DNA of 64,000 bases from Isosphaeraceae bacterium (GTDB taxonomy: Bacteria; Planctomycetota; Planctomycetia; Isosphaerales; Isosphaeraceae). The notes under the pieces were generated by a model. That model saw only the letters and a list, made by a program, of their open reading frames with translations. It was not told the origin of the DNA and did no database searches. Where the stretch lies: NCBI GenBank assembly GCA_031291845.1, contig JARLIH010000224.1, positions 1 through 64,000 of the forward strand, written 5' to 3'. This document shows positions 1 to 7,510 of the stretch, in pieces; the first letter of the stretch is position 1; the number at the start of each line of letters is the position of its first letter. The position numbers and the translations under genes are program-made.

Positions 1-474
1 CACTTGATGACGACGGACCCCCTGGACTGGCTCGAGCCCTTCCGTGCGGCGGGGGCGGACGGCGTCATCTTCTGCCTGGACACGCTCGACGATCCGGCCG
101 AAGCGCTTGCGGCCGCGCGGGCTCTGGGCGTTTTCGCCGGCATTTCCCTGTCGCTCGCCGAGCCCGTCGAACGGCTGGAGCCGTACTTGCGAACGCTCGA
201 TCAGGTGACGCTGCTGGGCACGGACTTGGGCATCAAGGGGGCCTCGATGGACCCGTCGCTGCCGGAAAAGGTGCGCCGGCTGCGGTCGCGACTGCGAGCC
301 AACGGCGCGCACGCCGAGATCCAGGTCGACGGCGGCATCCGGCGCGGGACGGTGCCGCAGCTTCAGCGCGCCGGCGCTGACTGGATCGTGCCCGGGTCGC
401 TCATGTTCAACGAGGACCCTCGCGAGATGCGGACCTGGCTCAACGGTCTCGACGGTGACTGCCACACGGAGTGA
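1..474 (+). CDS. Ribulose-phosphate 3-epimerase-like protein (5' end outside the window)
   Basis: This is the C-terminal part of a (beta/alpha)8 sugar-phosphate epimerase; the frame is open from the first base, so the true start lies upstream. It begins in the conserved HLM segment and later shows VDGGI followed by GADWIVPGS, the phosphate-binding end of the ribulose-phosphate epimerase fold. Where standard Rpe has TVNPGFGGQ, this protein has LLGTDLGIKG, as in a divergent epimerase subfamily, so the exact pentose or hexose phosphate substrate is open. Its stop codon overlaps the GTG start of polX (GTGA), which implies translational coupling. Confidence 0.75.
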   Translation, partial: HLMTTDPLDWLEPFRAAGADGVIFCLDTLDDPAEALAAARALGVFAGISLSLAEPVERLEPYLRTLDQVTLLGTDLGIKGASMDPSLPEKVRRLRSRLRANGAHAEIQVDGGIRRGTVPQLQRAGADWIVPGSLMFNEDPREMRTWLNGLDGDCHTE

Positions 475-2210
475 AGCGAATGGAAACCGCGCGGATCGCC
501 CAGATCCTGGACGAAATGGGAACCCTCCTGGAAGTGCGGGGCGAGAATCCCTTCCGCTGCCGGGCCTACCACAACGTGTCCCAGGCGCTCCGGGCCTTGC
601 CGTCCGACCTGTCGGAAATGATCACCAGCGGCGCACTCGCGGAGGTGCCCGGCATCGGCGAGACGATGCTCTCCAAGATCGTCCGGCTCGCGACCACGGG
701 TCACCTTCCCGCCTACGACGAGCTCCGGCAATCGACGCCGCCCGGTCTCGTCGCGCTCTTGCGCGTGCCGGGGCTGGGACCGAAGAAGATCAAAGCGCTT
801 CACGACGAGCTGAAGATCGAGAGCCTGGCCGACCTCCGCGCGGCGGGTGAGGCCGGCAAGATCGCCGCACTCAAGGGATTCGGGGCGAAGACCGAGGCCA
901 AGATCCTCGAGGGGATTACGTTCATCGAGAACGTCGGCGACCGCATCTTGTTGAGCAAGGCCCGGCGGCTGGTCGCGCCGGTGCTCGCGGCGGTGCGGAC
1001 GTTTCCGGGGGTGATCCGAGCGGAAGCGTGCGGGAGCGTCCGGCGCTGGAAGGAGACGATCGGCGACCTCGATATCGTTTTCAGCGCTCCCGACCCCGTG
1101 CCGGTTCTGGACCATTTCGTCGCGCTGCCAGACGTAGCTCAGGTGCTGGCGCATGGGCCGACGAAGGCGAGCGTACGGCTGGCGGAGGGAGTGCAGTGCG
1201 ACGTGAGGGGGGTCTCGGACGAGCAGTTCCCGTTCGCGCTTCACTACTTTACGGGCTCGAAGGAGCACAATATCGCCATGCGCCGGCGGGCGATCGCGCG
1301 CGGCTACACGCTCAATGAATACAGCCTGACGGGGCCTGACGGGGCGGTTCCTTGCCAGACCGAGGCCGACCTCTACGCGGCGCTCGGGCTGGCGGAGATC
1401 CCGCCCGAGCTGCGCGAGGACGTCGGCGAGATCGAACTCGCGGAGCGAGGACCGTTGCCTCCGCTCGTGGAACGGTCGCAGTTGACGGGCACGTTTCACT
1501 GCCATACCGACTGGAGCGACGGCGCCGCGACGCTCGAAGAGATGGCCGAGGCCGCGCGGACGCGGGGGCTCAAGTATCTCGGCATCGCGGACCATTCGCG
1601 TTCGGCGGGCTACGCCGGAGGTCTCTCGGTCGAGCGCGTACGCGCGCAGTGGGAGGAGATCGACCGGCTCAACACCAAGTACGGCGGTACATTTCACCTT
1701 TACAAAGGGACCGAGTGCGATATCCTCGCCGACGGCTCGCTCGACTACCCCGACACACTCTTGCAGGGGTTCGATTACGTGGTTGCCAGCGTTCATTCCT
1801 TGTTTGGCATGGCGCGCACGGACATGACCGCCCGGATCGTCCGGGCTGTGTCCAACCCCCGGGTCACGATGCTGGGGCATCCGTCGGGCCGGCTGCTGCT
1901 GACTCGCGATGCCTACGCCGTGGACCTGGACGCGGTCATCGACGCGGCTGCCCGGGCGGGCACAATGATCGAGATCAACGCCGATCCCCACCGGCTCGAC
2001 CTCGACGACGCGCACTGCCGCCGTGCGCGGCAGCGCGGTGTCCAAATTGTCGTCAATCCGGATGCCCACTCGATGGGCGGTCTCGACAATCTCGAGTACG
2101 GAATTGGTGTCGCGCGCCGGGCCGGCCTGGGACCGGAATGCGTGTTTAACACGTTCGCGCCCGAGCGCGTGGCCAGGATCCTGGACGAGCGCCGGCAGCG
2201 AAGCTCCTGA
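471..2210 (+). CDS. polX: Family X DNA polymerase with PHP domain (PolX)
   Basis: A 579-residue bacterial PolX, the usual length for the family. An N-terminal Pol-beta-like part holds two helix-hairpin-helix elements (VPGIGETM, VPGLGPKK). The palm has GSVRR...GDLD with a further acidic residue in CDVRG, as expected for metal-dependent nucleotidyl transfer. The C-terminal PHP domain starts at FHCHTDWSDG and continues through ADHS, ECDIL, SVHS, GHPSGR and NPDAHS, which are metal-binding positions associated with 3'-5' exonuclease activity. The expected role is gap filling in base-excision repair. GTG at 471 overlaps the preceding stop; an in-frame ATG lies at 480, so the first three residues are uncertain. 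Confidence 0.93.
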   Translation: MKRMETARIAQILDEMGTLLEVRGENPFRCRAYHNVSQALRALPSDLSEMITSGALAEVPGIGETMLSKIVRLATTGHLPAYDELRQSTPPGLVALLRVPGLGPKKIKALHDELKIESLADLRAAGEAGKIAALKGFGAKTEAKILEGITFIENVGDRILLSKARRLVAPVLAAVRTFPGVIRAEACGSVRRWKETIGDLDIVFSAPDPVPVLDHFVALPDVAQVLAHGPTKASVRLAEGVQCDVRGVSDEQFPFALHYFTGSKEHNIAMRRRAIARGYTLNEYSLTGPDGAVPCQTEADLYAALGLAEIPPELREDVGEIELAERGPLPPLVERSQLTGTFHCHTDWSDGAATLEEMAEAARTRGLKYLGIADHSRSAGYAGGLSVERVRAQWEEIDRLNTKYGGTFHLYKGTECDILADGSLDYPDTLLQGFDYVVASVHSLFGMARTDMTARIVRAVSNPRVTMLGHPSGRLLLTRDAYAVDLDAVIDAAARAGTMIEINADPHRLDLDDAHCRRARQRGVQIVVNPDAHSMGGLDNLEYGIGVARRAGLGPECVFNTFAPERVARILDERRQRSS

Positions 2211-2241
2211 GCGGAAAGCGGTAAGCGTCGCTCGCCCGCTC

Positions 2242-2269
2242 TTGCGGGGGGTGGGGCCGCCCCTATAAT
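2242..2269 (+). promoter_or_regulatory. Candidate sigma70-type promoter for the DUF2203 gene
   Basis: A perfect TATAAT box (2264-2269) lies 16 bases after TTGCGG (2242-2247), in the gap following polX. Transcription would start near 2276, leaving a leader of about 185 bases before the DUF2203 gene. The -10 match is strong and the -35 match is half. Confidence 0.45.
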
Positions 2270-2462
2270 TTGAGGTGCGGGTGGGATGCGTGCTCGATCG
2301 AACAGGGGTGCCGATGGTCGCCGCCGCCGGGGAACACACCGTCGCGGTTGTTCGGGAAGCACAGGGTCACGTGGCCCGGCGTTCGCATTCATCGTGCTGG
2401 GTCGCGGTTCTCTCCGCGGAGCGGAGGTTCGTCGCTCTCATCGAGAATAAGGGTATGACATC

Positions 2463-2921
2463 ATGGCCCCTCCCAAGTCGCCTGAGGTGGAACGCAGGTA
2501 CTACACGGTAGAGGAAGCGAACAAGACGCTTCCGCTGGTCCGTGCGATCGTTGGCGATATCGTCCGCCAATATCACACTGTCAATGAGCTGAGGCAACGC
2601 CTCGACGCCGTCACGAACGAGCGCCGTCGGCGCGACGGCGATCCCTATTCGGAAGAGTTCGCCCAAAGTCAAAGCGAGATGGAAGCGGAGGAGGGGAAGC
2701 TCGCCGCGTATATCGACGAGCTGACGAAGCTCGGCGTGGAGCTGAAGGGACCCGACGGTCTTTGCGACTTCTACAGCCGGATGGATGGCCGGGATGTGTA
2801 CCTCTGCTGGCGCCTTGGCGAACCGCAGGTGATGCACTGGCACGAGCTCAACGCGGGGGTCGCGGGCCGCAAGCCGCTCGCCGCCGGCGCTCCGGTGCGG
2901 TCGGGCCCACGCTCGCTCTAA
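2463..2921 (+). CDS. DUF2203 family protein
   Basis: A 152-residue soluble protein that opens with the family signature YYTVEEANKTLPLV, followed by a long amphipathic helical region (about residues 20-90, heptad-like) and a C-terminal aromatic segment with VYLCWRLGEP. DUF2203 proteins are widespread and have no established biochemical role; charge and helix content suggest a coiled-coil cytoplasmic protein. It is a single gene: a candidate promoter precedes it and a long hairpin follows 77 bases after the stop. The arginine/serine-rich tail after GVAGRK is low complexity. Confidence 0.85.
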   Translation: MAPPKSPEVERRYYTVEEANKTLPLVRAIVGDIVRQYHTVNELRQRLDAVTNERRRRDGDPYSEEFAQSQSEMEAEEGKLAAYIDELTKLGVELKGPDGLCDFYSRMDGRDVYLCWRLGEPQVMHWHELNAGVAGRKPLAAGAPVRSGPRSL

Positions 2922-3261
2922 AGCCGTCTCGCCACGGCCGTCGACTGAATCGACGTCTTTGGCAACTCGACTCCAGGTCATACGGCGCGATTGCGCGAGA
3001 GCGTCCGGCCCGTCGACGAGGTGACTCCTCGACGGGCCAGACGCTCGTTTGAGTCTAATGGCCACCGACAACGCGCTTGCGAGCGGCTCCAGGGCTCGCT
3101 CGAAGTGCGAGCGAGTGGCCACCGTCGCGCCAGGTGTCGGGCCGTTGTTTTTTCTGGTACAGTCTTGGAAAGATGCAACGGGGTCAAGACGTGGCGCGAG
3201 GGCGATCGGCCGCGGACATGCGTTACGCTTGGCCGCCGGCCGTCGGGTGGTAACGATACGT
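2922..3261 (+). other. Gene-free stretch between DUF2203 and cmk
   Basis: I see no convincing gene here. The stretch holds one long imperfect hairpin (2999-3050, listed separately). An open frame continuous with cmk extends back to 3049, but its predicted N-terminus lacks the cytidylate kinase start motif, so it is treated as leader. Confidence 0.6.
2999..3050 (+). terminator. Long stem-loop downstream of DUF2203
   Basis: The arms are GAGCGTC (2999-3005) with GACGCTC (3040-3046), then GGCCCGTCGA (3007-3016) with TCGACGGGCC (3029-3038), then GAG with CTC around a GTGA tetraloop. This gives about 20 pairs with two mismatches. Only three T follow, so termination is likely but not textbook; an RNA-processing or protective hairpin is the alternative. 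Confidence 0.55.
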
Positions 3262-3966
3262 ATGCGGGTGGTGACGATTGACGGCCCCGCCGGCGCTGGG
3301 AAGAGCACCGTGGCGCGGCGGTTGGCCGAGCGACTTTCGTGGCGCCTGCTCGACACCGGCGCGATGTACCGCGCTGTGACGCTGGCCGCATTGCGGGCCG
3401 GAGTCGACCTGGAAAGTGACCAGGCTCTCGGCGTCTTGGCCGAGAATGTGGCGGTCGAGTTGCCTCCGGGGAAAGTCCTGCTCAATGGCGAGGACGTCTC
3501 GGCGCTCGTGCGCGGCGTCGATGTCACGCGTGCCTCGCGGTTCGTGGCGGACAGCCCGCATGTGCGGCGACGGCTCGTCGACTGGCAGCGCGCCTTTGGC
3601 CGCGAAAATGACGTGATCGCCGAAGGACGCGATCAGGGGACAGTCGTCTTCCCCGACGCGTTCCGCAAGTTCTTCCTGACCGCGAGCCTGGAGGAACGGG
3701 CGCGACGGCGGCACGCCGAGTTCGCGCAGCGGGGTGAGGCCGTCGCTTTGGACGTCGTGCTGCGGGACCTGGAGGAGCGCGACGCCCGCGATGCGGCCCG
3801 GGCCATTGCGCCGATGAAGCCCGCCCGGGGTGCCCGCGTAATTGACACGACCGGCCGGGCCCTCGAAGAGATCCTCGACGATATGGAAGCGGACGTACGC
3901 AGGGGACTGGTCGGCCAGCCAGCCCAGGAAGAGGATCGACGTGAGGGACCAGAATGGCGACGCTGA
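3262..3966 (+). CDS. cmk: Cytidylate kinase
   Basis: CMP/dCMP kinase of the nucleotide salvage and DNA/RNA precursor pathway. ATG at 3262 gives 234 residues, the normal size, and places the P-loop GPAGAGKST at residues 8-16 as in the family. Further family features are LLDTGAMYRAVTLAAL (CMP binding), the RDQGTVVFPDA stretch (family GRDIGT-like) and a lid with RARRRHAE. The stop overlaps the start of plsC by 13 bases, the common cmk-plsC order, so the two are probably co-transcribed and coupled. Confidence 0.93.
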   Translation: MRVVTIDGPAGAGKSTVARRLAERLSWRLLDTGAMYRAVTLAALRAGVDLESDQALGVLAENVAVELPPGKVLLNGEDVSALVRGVDVTRASRFVADSPHVRRRLVDWQRAFGRENDVIAEGRDQGTVVFPDAFRKFFLTASLEERARRRHAEFAQRGEAVALDVVLRDLEERDARDAARAIAPMKPARGARVIDTTGRALEEILDDMEADVRRGLVGQPAQEEDRREGPEWRR

Positions 3967-4682
3967 CTGAGCCGGAGAACAACCGACCTGCCCCCGGACG
4001 TCCCGCTGCCAGGCGCCGACCAGCCCAAGATCGGTCGGCGCTGGGAGCGGCCTGGTATGGGTTCGTACGCTACTCGACGGCGACGCTCTTGGCGGCGACG
4101 GGCGGCCTTCGTGCGAGTGGGACAATGAACCTACCGCGGAAGGGGGGAGTGCTGCTCATCTGCAATCACCTGAGCCACCTGGACGTGTTCGTGCTGGGCC
4201 TGCCGATGCCTCGCATGCTGAACTACGTGGCTCGCTCGACGCTTTTCGTGCCGATCCTCGGGTTCTTGATCCGGTCGGTGGGCGGCTTCCCAATTCAGCG
4301 CGAGGGGAAAGGGACTTCCGGGGTGAAGGAAACGCTTCGCAGGCTACGAGACGGTGGTGTCGTGACGTTCTTTCCCGAGGGAACGCGCAGCCCAAACGGC
4401 GAGCTCGGTCCGCTGAAGCCCGGGATCGCCGCCCTCGCGGAGAGAGCGCGGGTGCCGATTCTGCCTGCCGGGATCGCCGGTACCTTCGAAGCATGGCCGC
4501 GTCACCGGTCTGTGCCCCGCCCGCACCCAATCTGGGTCCACTTCGGCCGGCCGATTGCTCCCGAGGACATCGCGGGTGCCGCACCCGAGGTGATCCTTGC
4601 ACTCATGCGCGACCGCCTTCTCGAAGCCCAGGATGAGGCCCGGCGCGCACTTGCCCGTCTCAGCGGAAGCTCAGCATCGTAA
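3954..4682 (+). CDS. plsC: 1-acyl-sn-glycerol-3-phosphate acyltransferase
   Basis: A membrane-associated acyltransferase that makes phosphatidic acid from lysophosphatidate. The catalytic HX4D box is NHLSHLD (His72, Asp77) and the substrate-binding box is FPEGTRS (residues 140-146); GIAGTFEAWP is a third family block. At 242 residues it is typical of PlsC. A hydrophobic stretch around residues 35-50 may associate with the membrane. It overlaps cmk by 13 bases upstream and converges with the small membrane protein gene downstream, sharing 23 bases. PlsC is the most likely call, but other lysophospholipid acyltransferases share these motifs. Confidence 0.88.
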   Translation: MATLTEPENNRPAPGRPAARRRPAQDRSALGAAWYGFVRYSTATLLAATGGLRASGTMNLPRKGGVLLICNHLSHLDVFVLGLPMPRMLNYVARSTLFVPILGFLIRSVGGFPIQREGKGTSGVKETLRRLRDGGVVTFFPEGTRSPNGELGPLKPGIAALAERARVPILPAGIAGTFEAWPRHRSVPRPHPIWVHFGRPIAPEDIAGAAPEVILALMRDRLLEAQDEARRALARLSGSSAS

Positions 4683-4971
4683 TCAGGATGCTCAGGCCCA
4701 GGCCGAACCCGGCCATCCAGCGCATCTTCTCGGTTCGGTCGTCGAACGACACGAGCCCCAGCGTGCTGAAGACGATCCCCAGGATCGGCATCACGCCGAG
4801 CGCCTGGAACACGCAAGAAATCAGCCCGAAGCTCACGCCGGCAAGCGCGAGCGTGTTGAAGTGCTTCTCATCCGCCGACTTGGGGCCCGCGGGCTCCGTC
4901 ACGGAGCCCGGTGCGGGCTGTGGCTGGAACTTCGTCGAAGGAATTTCCGTTGCGCGGACTTGGGTGGCCAT
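4660..4971 (-). CDS. Small two-TM membrane protein (DUF4190-like)
   Basis: A 103-residue protein: a polar proline-rich N-terminus (about 1-38), two hydrophobic segments (about 42-60 and 62-75), a short charged loop (DDRTEK) and a last segment running to the C-terminus. This resembles DUF4190-type small membrane proteins; no function is known. ATG at 4971 was chosen because AGGAC lies just upstream; longer in-frame extensions have no RBS and a non-protein-like composition. Its end overlaps plsC on the other strand. Confidence 0.7.
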   Translation of the reverse strand: MATQVRATEIPSTKFQPQPAPGSVTEPAGPKSADEKHFNTLALAGVSFGLISCVFQALGVMPILGIVFSTLGLVSFDDRTEKMRWMAGFGLGLSILITMLSFR

Positions 4972-5317
4972 GGGTTGTCCTGTGAGCCCGGGATTTGGTG
5001 TGTACTCTCGGCTGACGGGCGAGTCGAGACAACCGTAGGTCGCTTCATTACCACTGTCAAAACTTGGGGCGTCACTGCGTGTGCGGGGAGTGGTTGGCAA
5101 ATCAAGCAAGAAACTCCGCTTGGAGAAAATCGCGATATCGACTAGATTCCGCCCGCCACGATGCGGAGAATCCGATCGGACCTCCGGCCGTCGTCGCCGC
5201 CACTCGACCCGACACCTCCGTTCCAACCGCGGTTTTCCCGCCAGCTTCTCCCGTTGAGGCCTGAGTCTCGGCGCTATCGAGAGGCCGATGCGTCGTCGCG
5301 GCAAAAGGAGTTTCGCC
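4972..5317. other. Divergent intergenic region
   Basis: A 346-base gap between a minus-strand membrane protein and a plus-strand lipoprotein. It should contain both promoters, but I see no clear -35/-10 pair and no credible gene. Confidence 0.5.
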
Positions 5318-5665
5318 ATGCGACAATCACGATTCTTGCACGGAGGCCTGCTCTTCGTCTTGGCCGCTTCCGCCGGGTTGGCCGGCTGCACGCACAACTA
5401 CTATTATGGCGGGGTGCCACAGTGCGCTCCGGGCACGCCCGGCGCCGTCCAGTACGGCTCGAGCTGTGAGGTGCCGGCCGCCTCCGGTGGTGCGGCGCTG
5501 GTTCAGAACGGCACTCGTTCGTCGGCCGTCGGCCCCACGCCGCGCGTCGTCGTCAGCGAGCCGAGCGGACCCCGGCTCTCCTGGCGCCGGTCTGATCCGG
5601 AGGCCGGCGTCGCCACGACCCGCGTCACCGGTGGGATAACCGACGACTCGACGACGACCCGTTAG
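5318..5665 (+). CDS. Predicted small lipoprotein
   Basis: A 115-residue exported protein with a type II signal peptide: MRQSR, a hydrophobic core, then lipobox LAGC, predicting lipidation at about Cys24. The mature part is low complexity, rich in Gly, Ser, Thr, Pro and Val, with a Tyr-rich start (HNYYYGG). AAAGGAG seven bases before ATG 5318 decides the start over an in-frame ATG at 5288. No family is recognised. Anchorage in an envelope membrane facing the periplasm or surface is likely. Confidence 0.72.
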   Translation: MRQSRFLHGGLLFVLAASAGLAGCTHNYYYGGVPQCAPGTPGAVQYGSSCEVPAASGGAALVQNGTRSSAVGPTPRVVVSEPSGPRLSWRRSDPEAGVATTRVTGGITDDSTTTR

Positions 5666-5666
5666 C

Positions 5667-6284
5667 TCACGCCTTCGCCCGCGACCCATCCGGCTGCGTG
5701 ACCCGGGCGACGACGCTCAAGATGGCCCCCGCGCTCACAAACTCGCCCAACACTTCGGGTTCGCTCCCAAGGTCGATCGCGCGCACGGCGTCCGCGACGA
5801 CAAGCACCCGGCAGTCGCGTGCCAGCAGACCGAGCACCGCGTAACGAACGCAATACTCGGTAGCGACCCCGTAGACGACGAACTGCGGGTTGGTCCGTTG
5901 GTACAGGGCCAGAAGCCGGTCCGCGTCCGGACGCTCAAAAAAGTCGAGCGTGCGCTTCTCGACGGTCAGATGCTGAGGGACGGGTCCGTCGAACGCCTGC
6001 TCGGGGGCGAGCACCACCCCGCCGGTCCACGTGGTGGCCGCAATGCGGAGCTGACCGGGTGTGCCAGCCATGCAGTGCGGGGGGAAGAGCCGCAGCTCGG
6101 CATCCTCGGGCCGGTGCGCGCAGGCTGTGGCGAGGACAGGAATCGCGTGGGTGCGAGCGTGTGCCGTCAATCGGCCGAGATTGCCAAGAATCGCCTGGGA
6201 ACCGGGCACATAGAGCGCTCCCGAGGGATCGAGGAAATCGCGCTGGGTGTCGATGTCAACGAACACAAGTGGTTGATCGAACAT
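5667..6284 (-). CDS. Isochorismatase-family cysteine hydrolase (nicotinamidase-like)
   Basis: A 205-residue hydrolase of the isochorismatase/nicotinamidase superfamily. The catalytic triad is visible: Asp12 in DTQRDF, Lys110 in VEKRTLDFF, and Cys145 in ATEYCVRYAV preceded by a cis-peptide-like GVAT. His57 after ACA and HCMAGT at about 70-75 resemble nicotinamidase metal or substrate segments. Nicotinamide deamidation for NAD salvage is the leading possibility, but ureidoacrylate and other amidohydrolases share the fold. AAGGAGAG precedes the ATG at 6284. It converges with the lipoprotein gene and is divergent from the epimerase gene. Confidence 0.85.
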   Translation of the reverse strand: MFDQPLVFVDIDTQRDFLDPSGALYVPGSQAILGNLGRLTAHARTHAIPVLATACAHRPEDAELRLFPPHCMAGTPGQLRIAATTWTGGVVLAPEQAFDGPVPQHLTVEKRTLDFFERPDADRLLALYQRTNPQFVVYGVATEYCVRYAVLGLLARDCRVLVVADAVRAIDLGSEPEVLGEFVSAGAILSVVARVTQPDGSRAKA

Positions 6285-6499
6285 TCGGGTGCTCTCCTTC
6301 CGCAGGCCATCATGGCGGCCACGACTGCTGAACGAAAGGCCGAAGATCCGCGACGGCCCGCGTCCCGTCGAGTAAACTCGGATGACCAGCACCGGGACTG
6401 TGTCCTGTTCGCGCGGACCATCCTTCCTCCCCCGTACTTGATACTCGTGGTGCCCCTCGAATCGCCGCCGGCCCCTAGAGATCGGAGAGAGATTCTGCA

Positions 6500-7477
6500 A
6501 TGCGCGTATTGATCACGGGCGGGGCCGGCTTCATCGGCTCGCACCTCTCGGACGCCTACCTGGCGCGGGGGGACGAAGTGTTCGTGCTCGATGACCTTTC
6601 CACCGGGAGCATCGACAATATTCACCACCTCAAGGGGAACCCCCGGTTCCACTACACGATCGAGAGCGTGCACCACCGTGCCGCCGTTGCGGAGCTGGTG
6701 GACCAGTGCGACGTGGTCTTTCATCTCGCGGCCGCCGTCGGCGTGAAGCTGATCGTCGAAAGCCCGGTCCGGACCATCGAGACGAACGTCCACGGGACCG
6801 AGGTGGTGCTCGCCCAGGCGAACAAGAAAAAGAAAAAGGTCCTGATCGCCTCGACTTCGGAGGTGTACGGCCTCTCGAATCAGGTCCCGTTTCGCGAGGA
6901 CGGCAACCTCGTCATGGGGGCGACCACAAAAGGGCGCTGGAGCTACGCGTGCTCGAAGGCGATCGATGAGTTCCTCGCGCTGGCGTACTGGCGCGAAAAG
7001 AAGCTGCCGACGGTGGTCGTTCGCCTGTTCAACACCGTCGGCCCGCGGCAGACCGGCCAGTACGGAATGGTGATTCCGACGTTCGTGAAGCAGGCGCTCA
7101 CCGGACGGCCGATCACGGTCTACGGCGACGGCACGCAGTCGCGCTGCTTCGCGTACGTCGGTGACGTCGTCCGCGCGCTGATCGCCCTGATGGACCACGA
7201 GGGGGCCGTCGGACAGGTTTTCAATATCGGATCGACCGAAGAAGTTACCATGCGGGCGCTCGCCGGACGCGTCAAGGCGCTCACGGGTTCCCGCTCGGAA
7301 ATCGTCTTCGTCCCGTACGCGGAGGCGTACGAGGAGGGGTTCGAAGACATGCCCCGGCGCGTTCCCGACGTCTCGAAGATCAGCGCGCTGGTCGGCTTTT
7401 GTCCCAGTGTCCCGCTCGACGACATCCTGACTCGCGTGATCGCCTACTTTCGCGGCGATGTGCTGCCATCGGACTGA
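6500..7477 (+). CDS. NAD-dependent epimerase/dehydratase (nucleotide-sugar extended SDR)
   Basis: A 325-residue extended short-chain dehydrogenase. The NAD-binding motif GGAGFIGSH is at residues 7-15, a Ser/Thr block (ASTSEVYG) supplies the catalytic Ser, and YACSK (Tyr149, Lys153) is the catalytic pair. NTVGPRQ and YGDGTQSRCFAYVGD are typical of UDP-glucose 4-epimerase, UDP-glucuronate decarboxylase and GDP-mannose dehydratase relatives. It should act on a nucleotide sugar for envelope or exopolysaccharide synthesis; the exact substrate cannot be fixed. GGAGAGA precedes the ATG. A run of five lysines (residues 109-113) is unusual. Confidence 0.88.
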   Translation: MRVLITGGAGFIGSHLSDAYLARGDEVFVLDDLSTGSIDNIHHLKGNPRFHYTIESVHHRAAVAELVDQCDVVFHLAAAVGVKLIVESPVRTIETNVHGTEVVLAQANKKKKKVLIASTSEVYGLSNQVPFREDGNLVMGATTKGRWSYACSKAIDEFLALAYWREKKLPTVVVRLFNTVGPRQTGQYGMVIPTFVKQALTGRPITVYGDGTQSRCFAYVGDVVRALIALMDHEGAVGQVFNIGSTEEVTMRALAGRVKALTGSRSEIVFVPYAEAYEEGFEDMPRRVPDVSKISALVGFCPSVPLDDILTRVIAYFRGDVLPSD

Positions 7478-7510
7478 CGGCTCCCGCGTCACGAGACGAT
7501 CAGTCGGGTC

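Noticed and set aside
363-2339. 658-residue open frame on the minus strand opposite polX
   Set aside because: It is the high-GC complement of a well-conserved gene, with no motif, RBS or plausible composition.
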